Below are positions 48,101 through 62,116 of a stretch of 64,000 nucleotides of DNA, piece after piece. The notes under the pieces are model-generated. The model worked only from the letters and a program-made list of their open reading frames with translations. It was not told where the DNA came from and searched no databases. Both the position numbers and the translations under genes were made by a program. The DNA lies in NCBI GenBank assembly GCA_013397865.1, contig VZTI01002740.1:400045-464044 (forward strand), given 5' to 3'. How positions within the stretch are numbered: the first letter of the stretch is position 1; every line of letters begins with the position of its first letter. This DNA is from Struthidea cinerea. Lineage: Eukaryota > Chordata > Aves > Passeriformes > Corcoracidae.

Positions 48101-50735
48101 GCTGCTAGAACCGGTGTCAGTAATCACCCCCGAACCAAAGCACCTGCCAAACCCAGACCTGGTTCTTCTGTAGGTGACTGGTGAGACTTCTGGAACAGGG
48201 TGCCACATCCACCCTGGGTACTATTCACAGAGCTTCCCAGACACTCAGGCTGTCTGTGGCATGGGGATAGATATCTTGTGGCTTTTGGCTATGTGAAGAT
48301 TTATAGGTTGTGGGGTCAGCAAACCTGATGTCTTGTCCTTGCAGTATAGAGGTTCTTTTGCAAAGAGCCTGTACTCTGTTCCAGCTAAATACTCGATTCT
48401 GGTAACTAGCCCCATGAGTCATGTGTAGAGGAGATGCCTGACTGTTTCTGGGTGAATTACCTTATCAATATTAATGTGTGCTCAGAATGTACATAAAATT
48501 AAAACTTCTCCTTATCCACCTTCAGTACACCATTCTTAATCTTGTTCTTTGTATTTCTCTGCTATTAAGTTAAAACCTTGTACTCTATATAAACGAAAGC
48601 CATTAAGAACCCATCAGACTGGCAAAATTAAGTTATTTCTCTTTCTTTCAGGGCTCTTCCTGCAGACTTTACAACTGCAGTGTTGTAATGGTGTGTTTTG
48701 AGGCTGAACTTCCATTCAGTGTAATTTCTTTCAGCTCTGTTTGTAGTATAGAGAATGAAATAAATTACAGAGAGAAGCACTACAAAATTAGCTTAACTCT
48801 GATGGCACAAGATCTGCAATGACCACAGACTTTTCATTACTACCCTAGATTGAGCTTTATTGCCCTAGTTTGAGCTAGCTTCTTATGTGTCACTTTGAAA
48901 CTAGAAATTATCTTACTCATACGGGCTGCAAGCATAAGAAACTCACTTGAACTCTTGTAGTACTTACTAGGTCATTCCAGTGTGATCTAAATTTAATGTA
49001 TAATCGGTAGCATGGCACTGAGCTGAGAAGTCACTTAGCAATTTTTTTGCTGTGTTTATCTGAAAGTTGCTTCTCTTGAAGGCAATCACATTCATATTTA
49101 TACTTCCTCAGCTAATAGTTTGTAGGTATGGACCAAAACTCCTTTTCCTCATGGCTCTGTCTTCCATTGTAAAGTTATGATAACAATTTTGCAAAAGTTC
49201 AAAAATATCGTGCAGATAGGGGCAGAAGAGGTGCCTGGCAGCACATGAGCAAGATACAAGTTTTAAAAACTCTCAAGGCATATTTTTTCTTCAAGTTACA
49301 TGGGTTACACCTTTATTGTAATCAACTCTTTCTTCTGGCTCATGTGCCCTTCAAAAAGTGTCTCCTCAGTCAGCAAAACATCAAAATTCTCCGGCATTTC
49401 TGCTGCCAACCCAAAATACTGTTGGCAAACATGCTTCAGAGACCCTTTATAGTCTGCTTTTACATCAATATGGCTGGTGGGGAGAAGGCAGTGGGCAATG
49501 TAAGGGCATTTGCTATCCTACTAGGCAATCCTTGGTCATGAGTCAGAATCCCAAAGTCTCTCTAAGCCTTTAGCCCAGCCTCCTCTGATTAACCATGTGT
49601 CAGAATGGTGATATGAGGTCAGATTACATTTTCTTCCCTGCAAAGACAAGAGTGGGCATCTGGTACTGCAGGCCAAATTTGTTTTCTGATGTCACAGTTT
49701 TTCCTCACTTGCTGGCCTGACTCGTGACAGCCTCATGAGTTCTCACTGATCTTTTGTTTGTTGTTTTTTTTTTTTCCTTTTTTTTTGTTTAATTCTTTGG
49801 TGCCTCTTTTCGTATATTTAATCAAATTCAAGTTCATTCCTCTTACATCAGGGGCTCTGAAAAGGTCAGACCTATTTTATTATTTTCTTTTTGTGTCATC
49901 TTGTGACAATTAATTCCATGCATGAGATAGTTAAGGAATGCCTACAAGGCTACAAAAGGAAAAAAAAAAGAAAGAAGAGGTAAATATTAAGTGTTTATTG
50001 GTAAACCATTTAGTTTAGTAGCAGCAGGTCATGCATTAAAAATAAAAACGTTTCTGGATTAGAGTAGACAGAGACAGCTTCTCCTCTCTGTCTTTTCTAT
50101 CTGCAGCTAGTATGCCTACATCCAGGAAAATTACTGTCTGTAGCCTAGTAATAGACACAGAGAGCCCTTTGAACGCATACTGTATATGAATGGCTCTTCA
50201 GTGGATCTACTGGGATGAGGCAGTCACACCAGAGGGTTACTCTGTGTTCTAGTAACACATTCTTGCATGTACCTGCACTCCGTAAAATAGACTGCCAAAG
50301 CAGATCTATCTCTGAGGCTCCATGTGGCACAAAGGAATAAGGGGAAAAGCAGCTGTTTGTATTCATCTCTCCATAATAGCAGATAGTTGAAGGCAGAAGA
50401 ACCTCAGGGTTTAACGAGACAAATGCAAGGAGGTGGGTGTGCCTGTAGTTTGGACAATAGATGGCACCCTTTGTTTCTTTCTTAAAAACATCATTTTCTG
50501 CTGCGGCTCCATAAAGCAGCAAATCTGCAGGAGGAGGCTGACAACAGTGTCTGTGCTGTTTCCTAGCCAGCTCAGAATAGGAACCTTTCTTTGTTTTCTT
50601 TATGGTACCACAGTGGAGTGCAACAGGGCACGAGCCATAAATCTGTGTCAATCTATGGTGTGCTGCGGTTTTCACAGGCCAGAGAGTCGCCTCGTCCTCT
50701 CAGACACATTACATGAATAGGATGCTGACTGAGTT
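45126..50735. other. Intergenic DNA, no recognised gene
   Basis: A T-rich low-complexity run lies at about 49766-49790. The longest open frame of the window (50145-50675, minus) lies here but starts without ATG and shows no family trait. Confidence 0.5.
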
Positions 50736-50985
50736 TGTGTGGCCAGGCTTTGGTAGTGGGGGGCTACAAGGGTGGCTTCTGTGAGAAGCTGCTGAAATCT
50801 TCCTCCATGTCTGGCAGAGCCAATCCCTGGCAGCTTCAAACATGAATGTGCCACTGGCCAAGGCTGGTAACACCTCTGGAATAACATATTTAAGGGAAAA
50901 ATGTTATTGTGCAGATGTAATTGTGGCCAGAGAAGAGCAGAGTGAGAATATGTGAGAGGAACAGCCTTGCAGACACCAAGGTGAA
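50736..50985 (+). mobile_element. Probable CR1 5'-end (promoter/5' UTR) fragment
   Basis: The succession 'ggccaggctttggtag', 'ggcttctgtgagaagctgct', 'cactggccaaggctgg', 'ataacatatttaag', 'gtgagaatatgtgagagg' and 'aacagccttgcagacaccaa' is one I recognise from a common avian interspersed repeat. I believe it is the 5' untranslated/promoter end of full-length CR1 elements. Divergence is high and nothing of ORF1 or ORF2 follows. The repeat identity is fairly secure; the assignment to CR1 rather than another family is less so. Confidence 0.55.
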
Positions 50986-53900
50986 GGTATTGGTAAGTGA
51001 TCTCTCCCTGTCCTTATCTCAACCCAGGAACGTTTGTTATATTTCCTCTCCCCTGTCCATTTGCAAAGGGAAGTGATAGAGAAGCTTGGTATGTGCTTGG
51101 AATCCAGCCAGGATTAACCCACTACAGCTGCCCAGGCACAGTGTTACATTTGGTAGCCTAGTGGTTAGTTTTCTCCTGACCTCCTGGCAGGCAAAGGTGA
51201 CTATAAATGGAACTGAGTTTTCCTACATCTCCCCTCCTTCTTGCAGGTTTAACTGCCCCCAGAAAGCTGTGAGTTTTGTCCCTTGATAGTGCACTACTAC
51301 ACCTTGATGAAGATATGCATGCCCAGAAAGAGCTTGTGCTCCTTCACTGACTTGGTCAGGAAGGAAGGATAGCTGTGGTTGGCTCCCTTTAATGACACAT
51401 CTAATGATGCTGTCTACTAAGCCCAGCTCTTACCAAAAAGCTTCCTGTTCTCAACAATTACTGGTCAATCAAATGTAACACACGTCTAATTTCTGTTCAT
51501 TCACACCAGTGGGCTCCTGGTGGGTTCCTGTGTCTTTCATTTGTTGCACAATTAAATGTAATGAGACAGATCAATAGATGACATGCCCATTATTTAGTTG
51601 AGAAAATGTTTCTTAAATGAGGTGATTCAGTTCAAATCAGGTACAAGTGTAAGTAGCTCTAAAAGGAATCTGTGGTTGAGTAAAACTGTGCTTCCACTTA
51701 CAAACACGTACATCATTCACACAGAGGGCTGATCATCAAATGCAAATTCTAATATAAGAACTGACATGTTTTCATCTTGAGAATCTTTATAACCATGTTA
51801 ACAGCCTCCTGGGAGGACCTCAGCCAGTCACATCCTTGTTGTCTATTCAAAGACTGTGGTGTCTTGTACAAATCTGGATTTTAAGTGCTACATGTCTTCC
51901 TCACGGTGCCTGTGCAATCCTTCATGAACTCTTAGACATTCTTCCTGTCATGATTTGAAAGTCCTTGCACATTTACTGGAAGCTGACTTACCTCTGGACA
52001 AACAGTCGTAATGAGTTGAAATTATTTTTATGTCACTTATGAAATTCTGGGGACAGATACAGGTGTCTTGTGGTTCTTTGAGAGTTATTTATTCCCAGAT
52101 CACTTGGGAGCTGCAGCTTTTGAGGACTTATGTATTAAGTCAACATAGTCTCCAATGAAGTCTCTAAAGAGCAGCACAGGAAGGATTTGTTTTCAGAAGA
52201 GCTATGCAATCTCACAAAAAAAAAGCAAGATGAACTACAAGCCAAGCCTGCTGAAACAGTTTTGTTGTGGCAGAGGAAAGTCTGCACAAAAGGTCTTACA
52301 GCACAGATAGGACAGCAAAATAGTGTGACTCAGAGCCCCAAATTATGAACGTTGCCTGAGACTCAGCTCATCACACTAATGCTCCAGGCACATTTCAGAA
52401 CTGCCATCTCTGGGCTGTAGCTTTGTCAGGAGTTATAAATTGGATCTTTCTTTGGTGCATACTGAGATTGCACCAGAAAGGACTGACCCCTTAATACTGA
52501 AAGGTCACAGATATAAGAATCTGACCTACTGAAGAGATTTCTAATGTGATTTACGGATTCTGCAGTATTATTACATTTACTCAGCAGCTCTGACAGCTCA
52601 AGACTGAAAGCCATATGGATAATATGAAAACAAAGCAACAAGCAAAAATGTTTTATTTTTGCTGAAGGGTTTTGTTCAGGACATGATAAATTACTATAGC
52701 AAGTTCTATCCTTTCTTCAGCCTGACTTTGTGTAAGTCTTTGCATAGATTTTGCTTTGCTGTATATTTATGGGAAATGTGTCCCTAAAAAGCTGTTACTT
52801 GCCAAGTGTTTCCTTCTAGTAGATGTTTCGATGACAGCTATGCTAGAACCACTTCTGTTGTCAGTCTTTTAGGTCTGAAGTGCTGGTGTGAAGGTGCCTT
52901 GTCTACATGAATTGCTGTTCCCACTTATACCCCATGCTAGGTCTTGGCTACAGCCTGTGTTACCCAGACACTGAACTTAATGTTTAGAGTTTTCTACTGA
53001 CCTTAATTTAATTGTATATTGTTATCCTTATTGGAACGAACAATGAAGATAGACCAGAAAAATAAGCACATCCACAGCAACTATTTATACAGCAGATTAT
53101 GTTGCTAGTATTTTTGTTGCCTTTACTTTTTGAGTTTTCTATAAAGAGGAGATTGAGTTAAACAGAGAAGTTTTTCTCCAGCTAATGCACAAGTGGAAAA
53201 AGATAATATCCCTTGGTTTGTTTTTTATAGTCAATTCTCATTTACCTCAGTTGGATTATCTGAGTTGTGGATCTGTCAGTTTCATGGGTAGAGGATCTGC
53301 TACCCTAGGATAGCACACTGATTCATGACAAGGGCTGTTTTGCTTTCAGAGTGAACTCATCACTGGAAGCAACACAGCTGCTGCCTCTGCAGCAGCTGAC
53401 TTCACAGTACAACAGCTTGGGCAGATTTGCAAGCTGTTTCCAAGACTTGGATGTCAGGGAGTCCAGTGCTGGCTCCTTCTCTGTTTCACAATAGCTCCAG
53501 TTTATGAGACTGATGAGCTTCAGCAGCCAAAATGGACCTGCCTCTTTATGAAATGACTGTTTTTGTACCACTTCCCAGGCAACAGTCCTTGTCCAGGAGG
53601 ATGATTCAGTAGACTGCAGTGTTGTATGAGTACATCGATCCTGGTCAGTCTACTGGATCACCTGGATGAGGAACACTTCCTGTGGGAATGCTGCAGCAGG
53701 CATGAAAGGCTGTGTTGGAGCCAAGGTCAGTTTGGCTCTGACAGAATAATACTGCTGATGCTGAACTGGGATGCAGGATGCAGTAGGCAGAGAATACCGT
53801 TGAACAAACTAGCTTCTGTCACTCTAGCATGCCTTAAATAGATTCAAGCCTGCCAATGGGTTTGTTTGTTTCCAAGCAAGCCTTCTGTCTGTTCATTGGC

Positions 53901-55258
53901 CTAAGCAGTATGCTTAGGTATTTCCATACTATGCAAGCATTTAGGCATTGACTTACAGTTTTCCTTTTTCTTAGTATTTTTTTGTCGAGTATGTTGAGAT
54001 CCATGGCTAAACAATATTATATATTCTGTCACTCTCTCCTCTCTCTCTCTTTAGATGCTCCCAGTCAGTCACTTTTTAATACTTCCTCTAAATCTTTCAC
54101 ATCCTTCTCAGTTGTTTTTCCAACCTGAGTGCCTTTTCTTTAATAGGACAGCCTTTTATATATTGTTTTAAGTAGGTTATGCCTATTTCATCAGCTCATC
54201 TTTTTTCTCATTCCCTTTCCAGCAACCTTCCCAAGCCTCTCCTTGTCATGGGTAAGCTATGATTGTAGTTGGAAGGTTAACTGATCTATGAATCCTTGGC
54301 TAGGGCCAGGAAATTAACTGCAAGCTCAGCTTTCTGTTACTGAACTGCCTCTCAGTATTTCAACATTTAAGGAATACAAGGCCTCTTACCTTCCTTTGCC
54401 AAAATCAACAGCTGTACAGCAAGGGATGGATCCTGAAAAAGTGAGATGGAGGTCACTTTTTTCTCAATATAATTGCTAATTAAGTATTATTTCATGTTGT
54501 CACACTCTGAACAAAAATATAGCAACATGTTTTCCTAGGCAGTGTGCACAAAAGCAGAAATATGGACCATGCTTTTGACCACAGAAGGGATGCACTTTCC
54601 CTGTCCAAAGTATTGTCTCCCTCACTGATTTCTTCATGAGCTCTTGTGGCTGAAGTATGATAATAGTCACTGCTGCAGGAAACCCAGATATCTATATGGC
54701 AAAAAATATGCAAATGTGTGGGTAGTTGTATCAGAAAATAAAAAGGTGTTAGAAAAATTGGGTGTGGTGATCTCTGTTTATTACTGATGTTTGTGAAGAA
54801 TAAGATGACTGAACAGTAAGGATTTGTGATGCAGGATCCTTCAGGCATGTCACCATACCTTGAAACACACTGCATTGAAAAAGATCAAAGTGAATCCTGA
54901 TACTATCTCCTTCAGTCTTGAAGACAAAATTGAATGTTTAAACTCACAGCTCATGACTTTCCCTGTCTTTTCCATTCCAATACAATGTGATTTCTGCAAG
55001 GTCACTGAAAATGCAGCAATGTAAACTAGTATCTGAAGTTTAAGCCAAGCCCAGCTGTAGTAATTAATGTTTATTGTTACTCACAGTGATGAAAAATAAA
55101 CAGACATTGTTGAAAAAGCCTGTTTTCATTCAAATTAAAAGTATGAAGCCATTTTAATTGAAAAGCTGAATTTAAAAGGAAATTAAATTAAAAGCAGTTT
55201 TTGAAAATACCTGCGATGAAAAGCTTTATTTTTTGAAAATAAGCCTTTGTTGAAAGGC
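50986..55258. other. Intergenic DNA, no gene seen
   Basis: Apart from a short CT-rich run at about 54030-54050, no repeat or exon could be supported. Confidence 0.55.
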
Positions 55259-55441
55259 TTCCTTCCTTCCTTCCTTCCTTCCTTCCTTCCTTCCTTCCTT
55301 CCTTCCTTCCTTCCTTCCTTCCTTNNNNNNNNNNNNNNNNNNNNNNNNNNNNNNNNNNNNNNNNNNNCTCCCTCCCTTCCTTCCTTCCTTCCTTCCTTCC
55401 TTCCTTCCTTCCTTCCTTCCTTCCTTCCTTCCTTCCTTCCT
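55259..55441. repeat. Large (TTCC)n microsatellite broken by an assembly gap
   Basis: Uninterrupted ttcc units run from 55259 to 55324 and from about 55376 to 55441. Between them lie 43 N (55325-55367) and a short variant (ctccctccc). The same repeat on both sides of the gap means its real length is unresolved. Frames of repeated Gly-Arg-Lys-Glu or Leu-Pro-Ser-Phe across it are artefacts. Confidence 0.97.
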
Positions 55442-58400
55442 CTTTCACTATGAAAGATTCATGCTGAATTGTCAGGGAGGGCCATGAGGGCCCTGATGGG
55501 CTTCTGTGTCCATGTCTGCATCTTCCCTCTTGCACCCCCAGGACCCTTCCCATTTGCCCATGGCTCAGGATCCCATATCAGCCCCTCGAGGTTATCAGCC
55601 CCTGCCCTGGTGATGCTCATTCTGCAGCAGAGATGGTCTCTGGCTGCCCATAGTGTGCTCTTCTTGTCCACTAACAATAAGCAGAATTACTGCCATCAAT
55701 GACAAGCACTGTTGTAAAAAAAGTGAGCCACCACAAGCAAGAAAAAAGCAGAATTTGCTGTAAATCAATCAGTCATGCAAAGCGCATGGTGATAGTCTGT
55801 GCACGTAGGTGTGTATTTATGTCAGAAATGAATGGACATGGGAAGGAAAAGGTAGCCTGTACTAGAGGAATGCAGACTACATATGCATTTTTGTTTAATT
55901 CTCCTTGCCCTTTTCCAATGAAAATACATAAGCATGAGTAACATTAGCTCTGTCACACTTTCCTTGAAGCAAATGAGATGCTGTCCTAGCACTGTTGTTT
56001 CCATCCTGTGTCGAGTCATGCAGTGCGGACACTTTATCCTGCCTGTGTCTCTGCTGTAAGACCACAGATCATGTTATCACTTTACAAATATAGCATATTA
56101 GTACATCTGGAAGGCTAGTCACGCTGTGGGGTTCAAACAGATCTGGCTGGCCATGAGCTATGCTATGCTATAAACAACCTCAGTGTCCCACATTTAATAA
56201 CTGCAGAGCACACTCGGGAGCTCTGGACACTTGCATTCTTTAGTAGTAGGTAAGTGACAGTTTTGCTGATTATTGTGTTTCTTCAGTTGTATGGAGTGAA
56301 GGTGGAAAATGGCAGGGAAAGTGAGAAGCAGCAATCAGGTTGCTGCTATTGTAGTGTGGGTCTTTAAAAACTAATGCATATGGGAAAAATAACTGGAACA
56401 GAGAGCATTTAGTCCAAGGCAGTATGTTTGGAGGATATCTTTAAAGATAGTGAGATTCACCCTGCACATAGTTCCTCTCAATAGATTTACACTTGTGACA
56501 AATCTGAACTTTATAATTTAGGAAACCTTTCAAGTTTCACTCTATGACTCAGTTATAATAAACCCTTGCTATTACATCTCAAGGACATATGCTGGTGTGA
56601 GAATGATTTTCAATAAAAAAATGGTTTGAGAGGTCAGTCATTTATCTTTGTTGTCTGTCTAAACTTACCGTGGAATTTAAAAAGAGTTATAGAACTTTAG
56701 TTTCTGGAGGCTACTTATAGTTAATCTAACTGGCATAGGAAATACAGCCTGCTACATCTTTTGTGAACACAGCCTATCATTTAAAGTCAAATATTGTCAT
56801 TATTGTTGTTGTTGTTGCTACCACAAGTATTTATGTGCTATCATTGACATGCTATCTTTGGAGGTTAAAAGGTACTGACCGGCTCTCTTCCTCTCAACAG
56901 TAGTTAACTGAGCGGAGTTTCAAGGACCAGGGATGGATGATAATGCTTATTAACGAAAGAGGTAGATCACACCAAAGAGTTTCATTCACTTTGCTCTTCT
57001 CAGACAGAAGGTAAATCATTATTCCAAAGGAGAATTATTCCAGAGGAAGGTGTTCAGCTGTCAATGTCACCTGTGTCCTCTATCCGCAGGCATGGGAAAC
57101 TTTTGTGGGAAAGACTAAGGACACAGCTGTGGTGAGAGAATTGATAAAATACAGATGCCACCTCATGATTGTATGGTGGGGTTTGGACCATTAGAGCTAA
57201 AATAACTTGACTGCTGGAGTAGTTGAAAGCAGAATCATCTCTTGCTTATCTAAATTATCTGCCATTTTAAATCACAGAATTTAACATCTTGGCAATTGGC
57301 TATGAGCATTTTACTCATAAAACAACTAATGATCTTGTATCCAACACTGGAAATAGGACTGCTATAGGTCAGGTAAAAGTTTATGCTCTTCTTCTGCAGT
57401 AGAGGCAGGTGACAGTGTTGGATTCTTAGATCAATACATGTAAAATGGCCCCCGGGGAGCAAAAGAAAATGATAAATTTTGAGGGTCTTTAATTAGTGTC
57501 AGTTAGGACAGAGAGTCTAAAAGAACATGTATGATGTGGTCATCCACCCAGATAACTTCAGAGGGCCTTCTCTTCAGAGTACCCTCTAAAGGTACATGAA
57601 AGGTAAGTAATAGTAGCCTCACTTCTTGGGAATTGTTCAGTAACCTTAAGAAAAAGAAGAATAAATCAATGAAACATTGTGTTTAAAAACACAGCGGATC
57701 TGAAACAGGTTTGAGAAACCTGAGAGTGTAATGTTATGCTTAATTGAAATCATGTAATTGTATATGAAAGCCTCAATGTTTTGCTCAGTGGCAATGAGTG
57801 CAATTTTATTTGCCATGAATCTATGTATGAGCAGTTAAGTGGGATCTCTCTAACCAGTTCTTAGAATATGCTCTTGGTTTCCCAAGACTGTTGTGTACTA
57901 CCTAAGACAATTGTTTACACCTGCTGACTACAGCTACGTTCATAGATTCAACACCTGTAATACGCTTTAGAGCTTACTGCTTTTCCTCTGATAAGAAACA
58001 GCCTCAAAATACATACCCATTTCAAAAACATCATCCCTCTCTCAGTCTTAAGAGAATTAGACCTCTCCTCGGCAATACCCACTTAAAAAAAAAAAAAAAA
58101 AGAACGGATTTTTGTCAGAGACATCAGTCCAGTGTTTCATTAGCTTCATTGTCAGTGGAAGAATAATTAGTCAGCTCACTGAAGTGCTAGGGGAATACAT
58201 CTGTAATAAATCCCCCTGCATATGTAACATCTATCATGCTTGATGGCAAACATATTAGTGCTACAAGAGTTGAGAAAGTATAAGGAATATTGTAATTCAG
58301 CTGCTAATTAATCCATAATTAAAGACCTAATTAATGAATAACCTGTGAAAAATTGTCTAAAAATCAAGATGTGAAGACTGCAGTGATAAAGAGGACTCTT

Positions 58401-61400
58401 GTTTGTGAGACTGGTTAATTTACATCTAGAATAGGAGCTGATTAATGAAAACTGTCAGTAAAGCATTATGCTGCAGCACTGGACAAAGAGAAATATGCAC
58501 ATAAAAATGTGTGGAAACCACGTTCAGCCCTTGCATATCTGCTTTTAATTTTATAGTGTTCATAGCTATTTTTACCTGAAGTATAAGGAGTAGGTTAATA
58601 AAAGATACATTTTATCTTAGTTGTGGTGTGTAAAAAATGCAAAAATTATTTATTTATGTATGTCAGATTCTATTCATAACTGTCTCTTTCATGAAATAGC
58701 TAAAGAAGAAAATTTAAAAAAGTTCTTAATTCATCAGAGCATTCATGATTAAGCTCCGTGATATGGAAAGACACTAATTTCTGAAATTAACTTCACTGAA
58801 AGTTGGACTAATTAATAGCTTGAAAGTGTCACTGTCTGTCTGTGTTTGTTTATGTAGGAGCCAGCTGGCTGAGACTGTACTCTTGAGAGAGCAGGAAGAA
58901 ACATCTGAAACTCCCAAAACATCTGGGCTCAAGTCCAGGTGTCAGGACTGCTTTCTCCAGCCCTAGAGCAGCTTGTCTCTTTCCTTTTGTATGTATTCTG
59001 TGTTATAGCTACATTTATTGGATCTCTGTGGACCCAGTGCTTCAGGGGGACACCCACTGTGATCCATTGCATTGCCCTTCCCACACATTCCCCAGGACCC
59101 AGCAATCACATGCATGCATGCATATGTGTTCTGAAGCACAATCTGTCTTGGATCCCGGACCTCAAACTCTTACTGTCAAATCTGCACATTTGGCAAGACT
59201 AGTGACATATAAACCAACCAAATTAGCAGGAAGGATAATTCCCTGCTGGTGTAGAACAATAAGAGGTTGTTACTAGCAGCAAAACTAGGTAGGGAAGAGC
59301 AACTTCCCACTTTGCAGTCCTCTCCCATTCCCCAAGTGGCTCAGAGAAGCACTACCCCACTTACAAGCTGTGCACAGTTAGCAAAATATAATTGTATACG
59401 ATGAACATTGTCACAACCTCTACTGCTCTTTCAATCACAGCATGTTTCTCTAATTTAATCTTTTCCTGATAACATAAAAAATGTGTTCAGTTGCTATCCA
59501 AATGTCAGGTTTCCTCTGAATTATTTAAAGACTTGAGAGATAAATGACTTGATAATTCTGACGCACAGTGTGAGTGAGCTTATTTCCTAAGAAATTATTT
59601 GCAGGATTGGTGGGAAATATTTCACTCACATTTTCCCCCATGTAATCCTGCCAGTAATATTCATTAGATTGCAGCAGATCTCCCACAGTGATTATCTGAA
59701 AGAAAAAGGGCCCAAGTGAACCAGGTTGTTAAGCAAATTGAAGAAACCAAAACATTAATAATTTAACAACACATGTAAAGCAGCAAAAGAAAGCACACAC
59801 AGGGCTGTTTTTTAGGGCAACCAGGTGCCATATGAAATCAGGAGAGCTGTTAACAGAGACTAATACTGGCTGTACCTGTAGTATCAAAACTATGTTGGAC
59901 TCTTTCCAGACTCAAGAGAAGACACAGGTTTTGTTCTACAGAATACACTGTGCGCACATACATTGGCCAGCACTAACACTGGTGCCAGCTATGTTCAGAG
60001 GACATTAAACTCAGCTATAATAAAGCCAATGTAATTTTGGCTTATCACTGGCTGTATTCTACCCACTGCAGAGAAGACAAATAATGTTGGTAAGTAGGGA
60101 GGAGCCGCAGGAGAGTTGGTAAGTTAATCTTGGCAGACCACAGGGTAGTCATATCTAAGAATACTTCTCTTGTGCTCTACTTTTCAAAGAAGACCTTGCC
60201 TTGTCGTAGTACGCTTCTCTGGGCATCTAAGAATTGATTAATATTTTTCAGGTGCTGAGATAAGTGCAGAAAGTTAGAACTTAGATGTTCTTTCAATGAA
60301 GTTGCTGATTTGAAAAGCACTTTTTCTCTGTGGAAGGCCTTCCATCCAGAATTCAGTGTTACTTTTATCTCATGTATCCTTGAACTGTTTTTTGAAGATC
60401 GGGTGGTCCATGGCGCCCCATGATGCAAGTGCAGGTAACTGAGATCAAACTCCTTCAGCATTAAACACCAGGAGCTGCTAAAAGGCATCTCAATTTTGAA
60501 ACCTAGTTGCTTCCAGGGTTCTTCCATACCCCAAGCTGGTTACACTTCCAGAGGTATTGCAAATCATCATTTTCCCCCTTTATATTAAGCATAGGGAAAA
60601 AAAAAAAGAAAAAAGAAAAAGGAAAAAAAAAACAGTCATCAAATGACTGCTCAGGGTTCAGAGGTCAAGTGGAAACAAATACAAGTGGTCACAAGATCAC
60701 TGGCTGCTATCAAAATGGCTGTGGAAGCATCTGGCAGGTCTGTGGCAGACCTGTAAGTAGGGGTTGGAGATATCAGTAGCTGACGGGAGCAAGGGGATTT
60801 AAGGCACAGCATACTAAACCTCTCCAGTTTTACTGAAGGGTTGACATCTAAAGTATGCATATATTTGTAGCAACAACAGGAATAACAATAGATAAAAAAT
60901 AATAAAGATTATAGACATTAAAAGGTAGTTATCTTCTTTTCCATCCTGTATATTTTCAACACCTTGCTGAAGAGATTCTGGTTTAGAGCTTCTGAGTACT
61001 CCTACCATTTAAAAAAGAACATCTGAAATAGAAGCTAGAGACCAGTCTGCCTACTTTTAGGTGAATTTACACAATACAACAAAATAAACGATAACATAAA
61101 TGCTAAAATAAAAATAATCCAAGCAGATACTTAGGCAGATGTTTTTACTAGCAATAATATTTGGAGTTAATATTATATAGCTTAAATAAAAACATGTGAT
61201 GAGTATCATCCCTAAGATTATGGGTTTTTACCACTTAATTCTCCAAATGTCTAAGCGTATCAATATCATTATACAAATGAGGACAGTGTTTGATTTTAAT
61301 AGGCCTATTTGTAGATACATTTAAACAAATAAAGTTTCCTCAAGATTAAGGAAAGGTGTTTCCTTCTTACTAAGACCAGAAATTGTGCAAAAATATCTGT

Positions 61401-62059
61401 AAAGGCAGTTTGTTTGTTCTGTGCATGCAGGGATAGCTCACAGCAATAGGGCACCCAAACCCAAATGTTGACAGCAAAAGAGTGCTCTTACAGAGCCAGC
61501 TCTTCTTCTCACCTTAGCTGGTCCAGAGAAGTGGCAGACTATTAAATTTGCTTGGTAAGAAGATGGGTCTCAGTGTTGAGACGGGGCCTGCAATAGGAAG
61601 AATCAGAGAGAGTTGCTTGGTAGGAGAGGGGCTTGGTAAGGTGTTCTAGTGAAGGCACAGGACTCTGGAATGATGGAATCAAGAACATTTTGCAGGCTGT
61701 AGTATCTTGAACTGAAAGTACATCCCTGGGGAGATGTATGGGAAAGAAGAATCTATAGTTTAGAGAGTAGAGCGAAAACTCTAGTTATAAAGATTCCTGT
61801 GATTTCCTTATTGATGAAAACTAGGACAAGGTTGTCATAGCCTGCTGGTTGAGGAAGAGAAAATGTTGCAAAGGCCATGGTGTTCAAAGGGATTTTTTAT
61901 TCTCTGTCTTCCTAAAAAAAGAGAGGGAAGGAGTAAAGCCACAGAAAATTTCTTTCCTCTGCCACTAATACAAGTTTCTCTGGTTACAAACTCTCATATT
62001 ATTTTGCCAATTAATGCAATGCTTATTAAAAAAAACCTATTTCTAAAATTTTGAGATAA
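55442..62059. other. Intergenic DNA with a homeodomain-site cluster
   Basis: Positions 55470-55650 are GC-richer but without a recognised element. A TTG run lies at about 56800-56816, A-runs at 58085-58101 and 60597-60632. A cluster of TAATTA sites lies at 58.15-58.82 kb. A minus-strand frame at 60527-60177 is open for 116 codons without known similarity. Confidence 0.45.
58164..58814. promoter_or_regulatory. TAATTA cluster, possible homeodomain-bound enhancer
   Basis: Exact TAATTA hexamers, the core of many homeodomain sites, occur at 58164, 58305, 58316, 58328 and 58809. Three fall within 29 bases, and related ATTAATGA motifs lie between. No repeat family explains the stretch. Enhancer activity is inference only. 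Confidence 0.3.
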
Positions 62060-62069
62060 TTTTATTTGT

Positions 62070-62108
<39 letters not shown>

Positions 62109-62116
62109 TTTTATTA
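62060..62116. repeat. (TTTA)n microsatellite
   Basis: About twelve tttattta-type units, with one g interruption near the start. Confidence 0.95.

Noticed and set aside
48055..48130. tRNA-like or tRNA-derived SINE start (ggttaacgcatctgactggg)
   Set aside because: There is no convincing B box or cloverleaf around it, and no SINE body or tail could be followed.
55188..55553. Long repetitive reading frames across the TTCC repeat
   Set aside because: They are translations of a microsatellite and of N bases, not genes.
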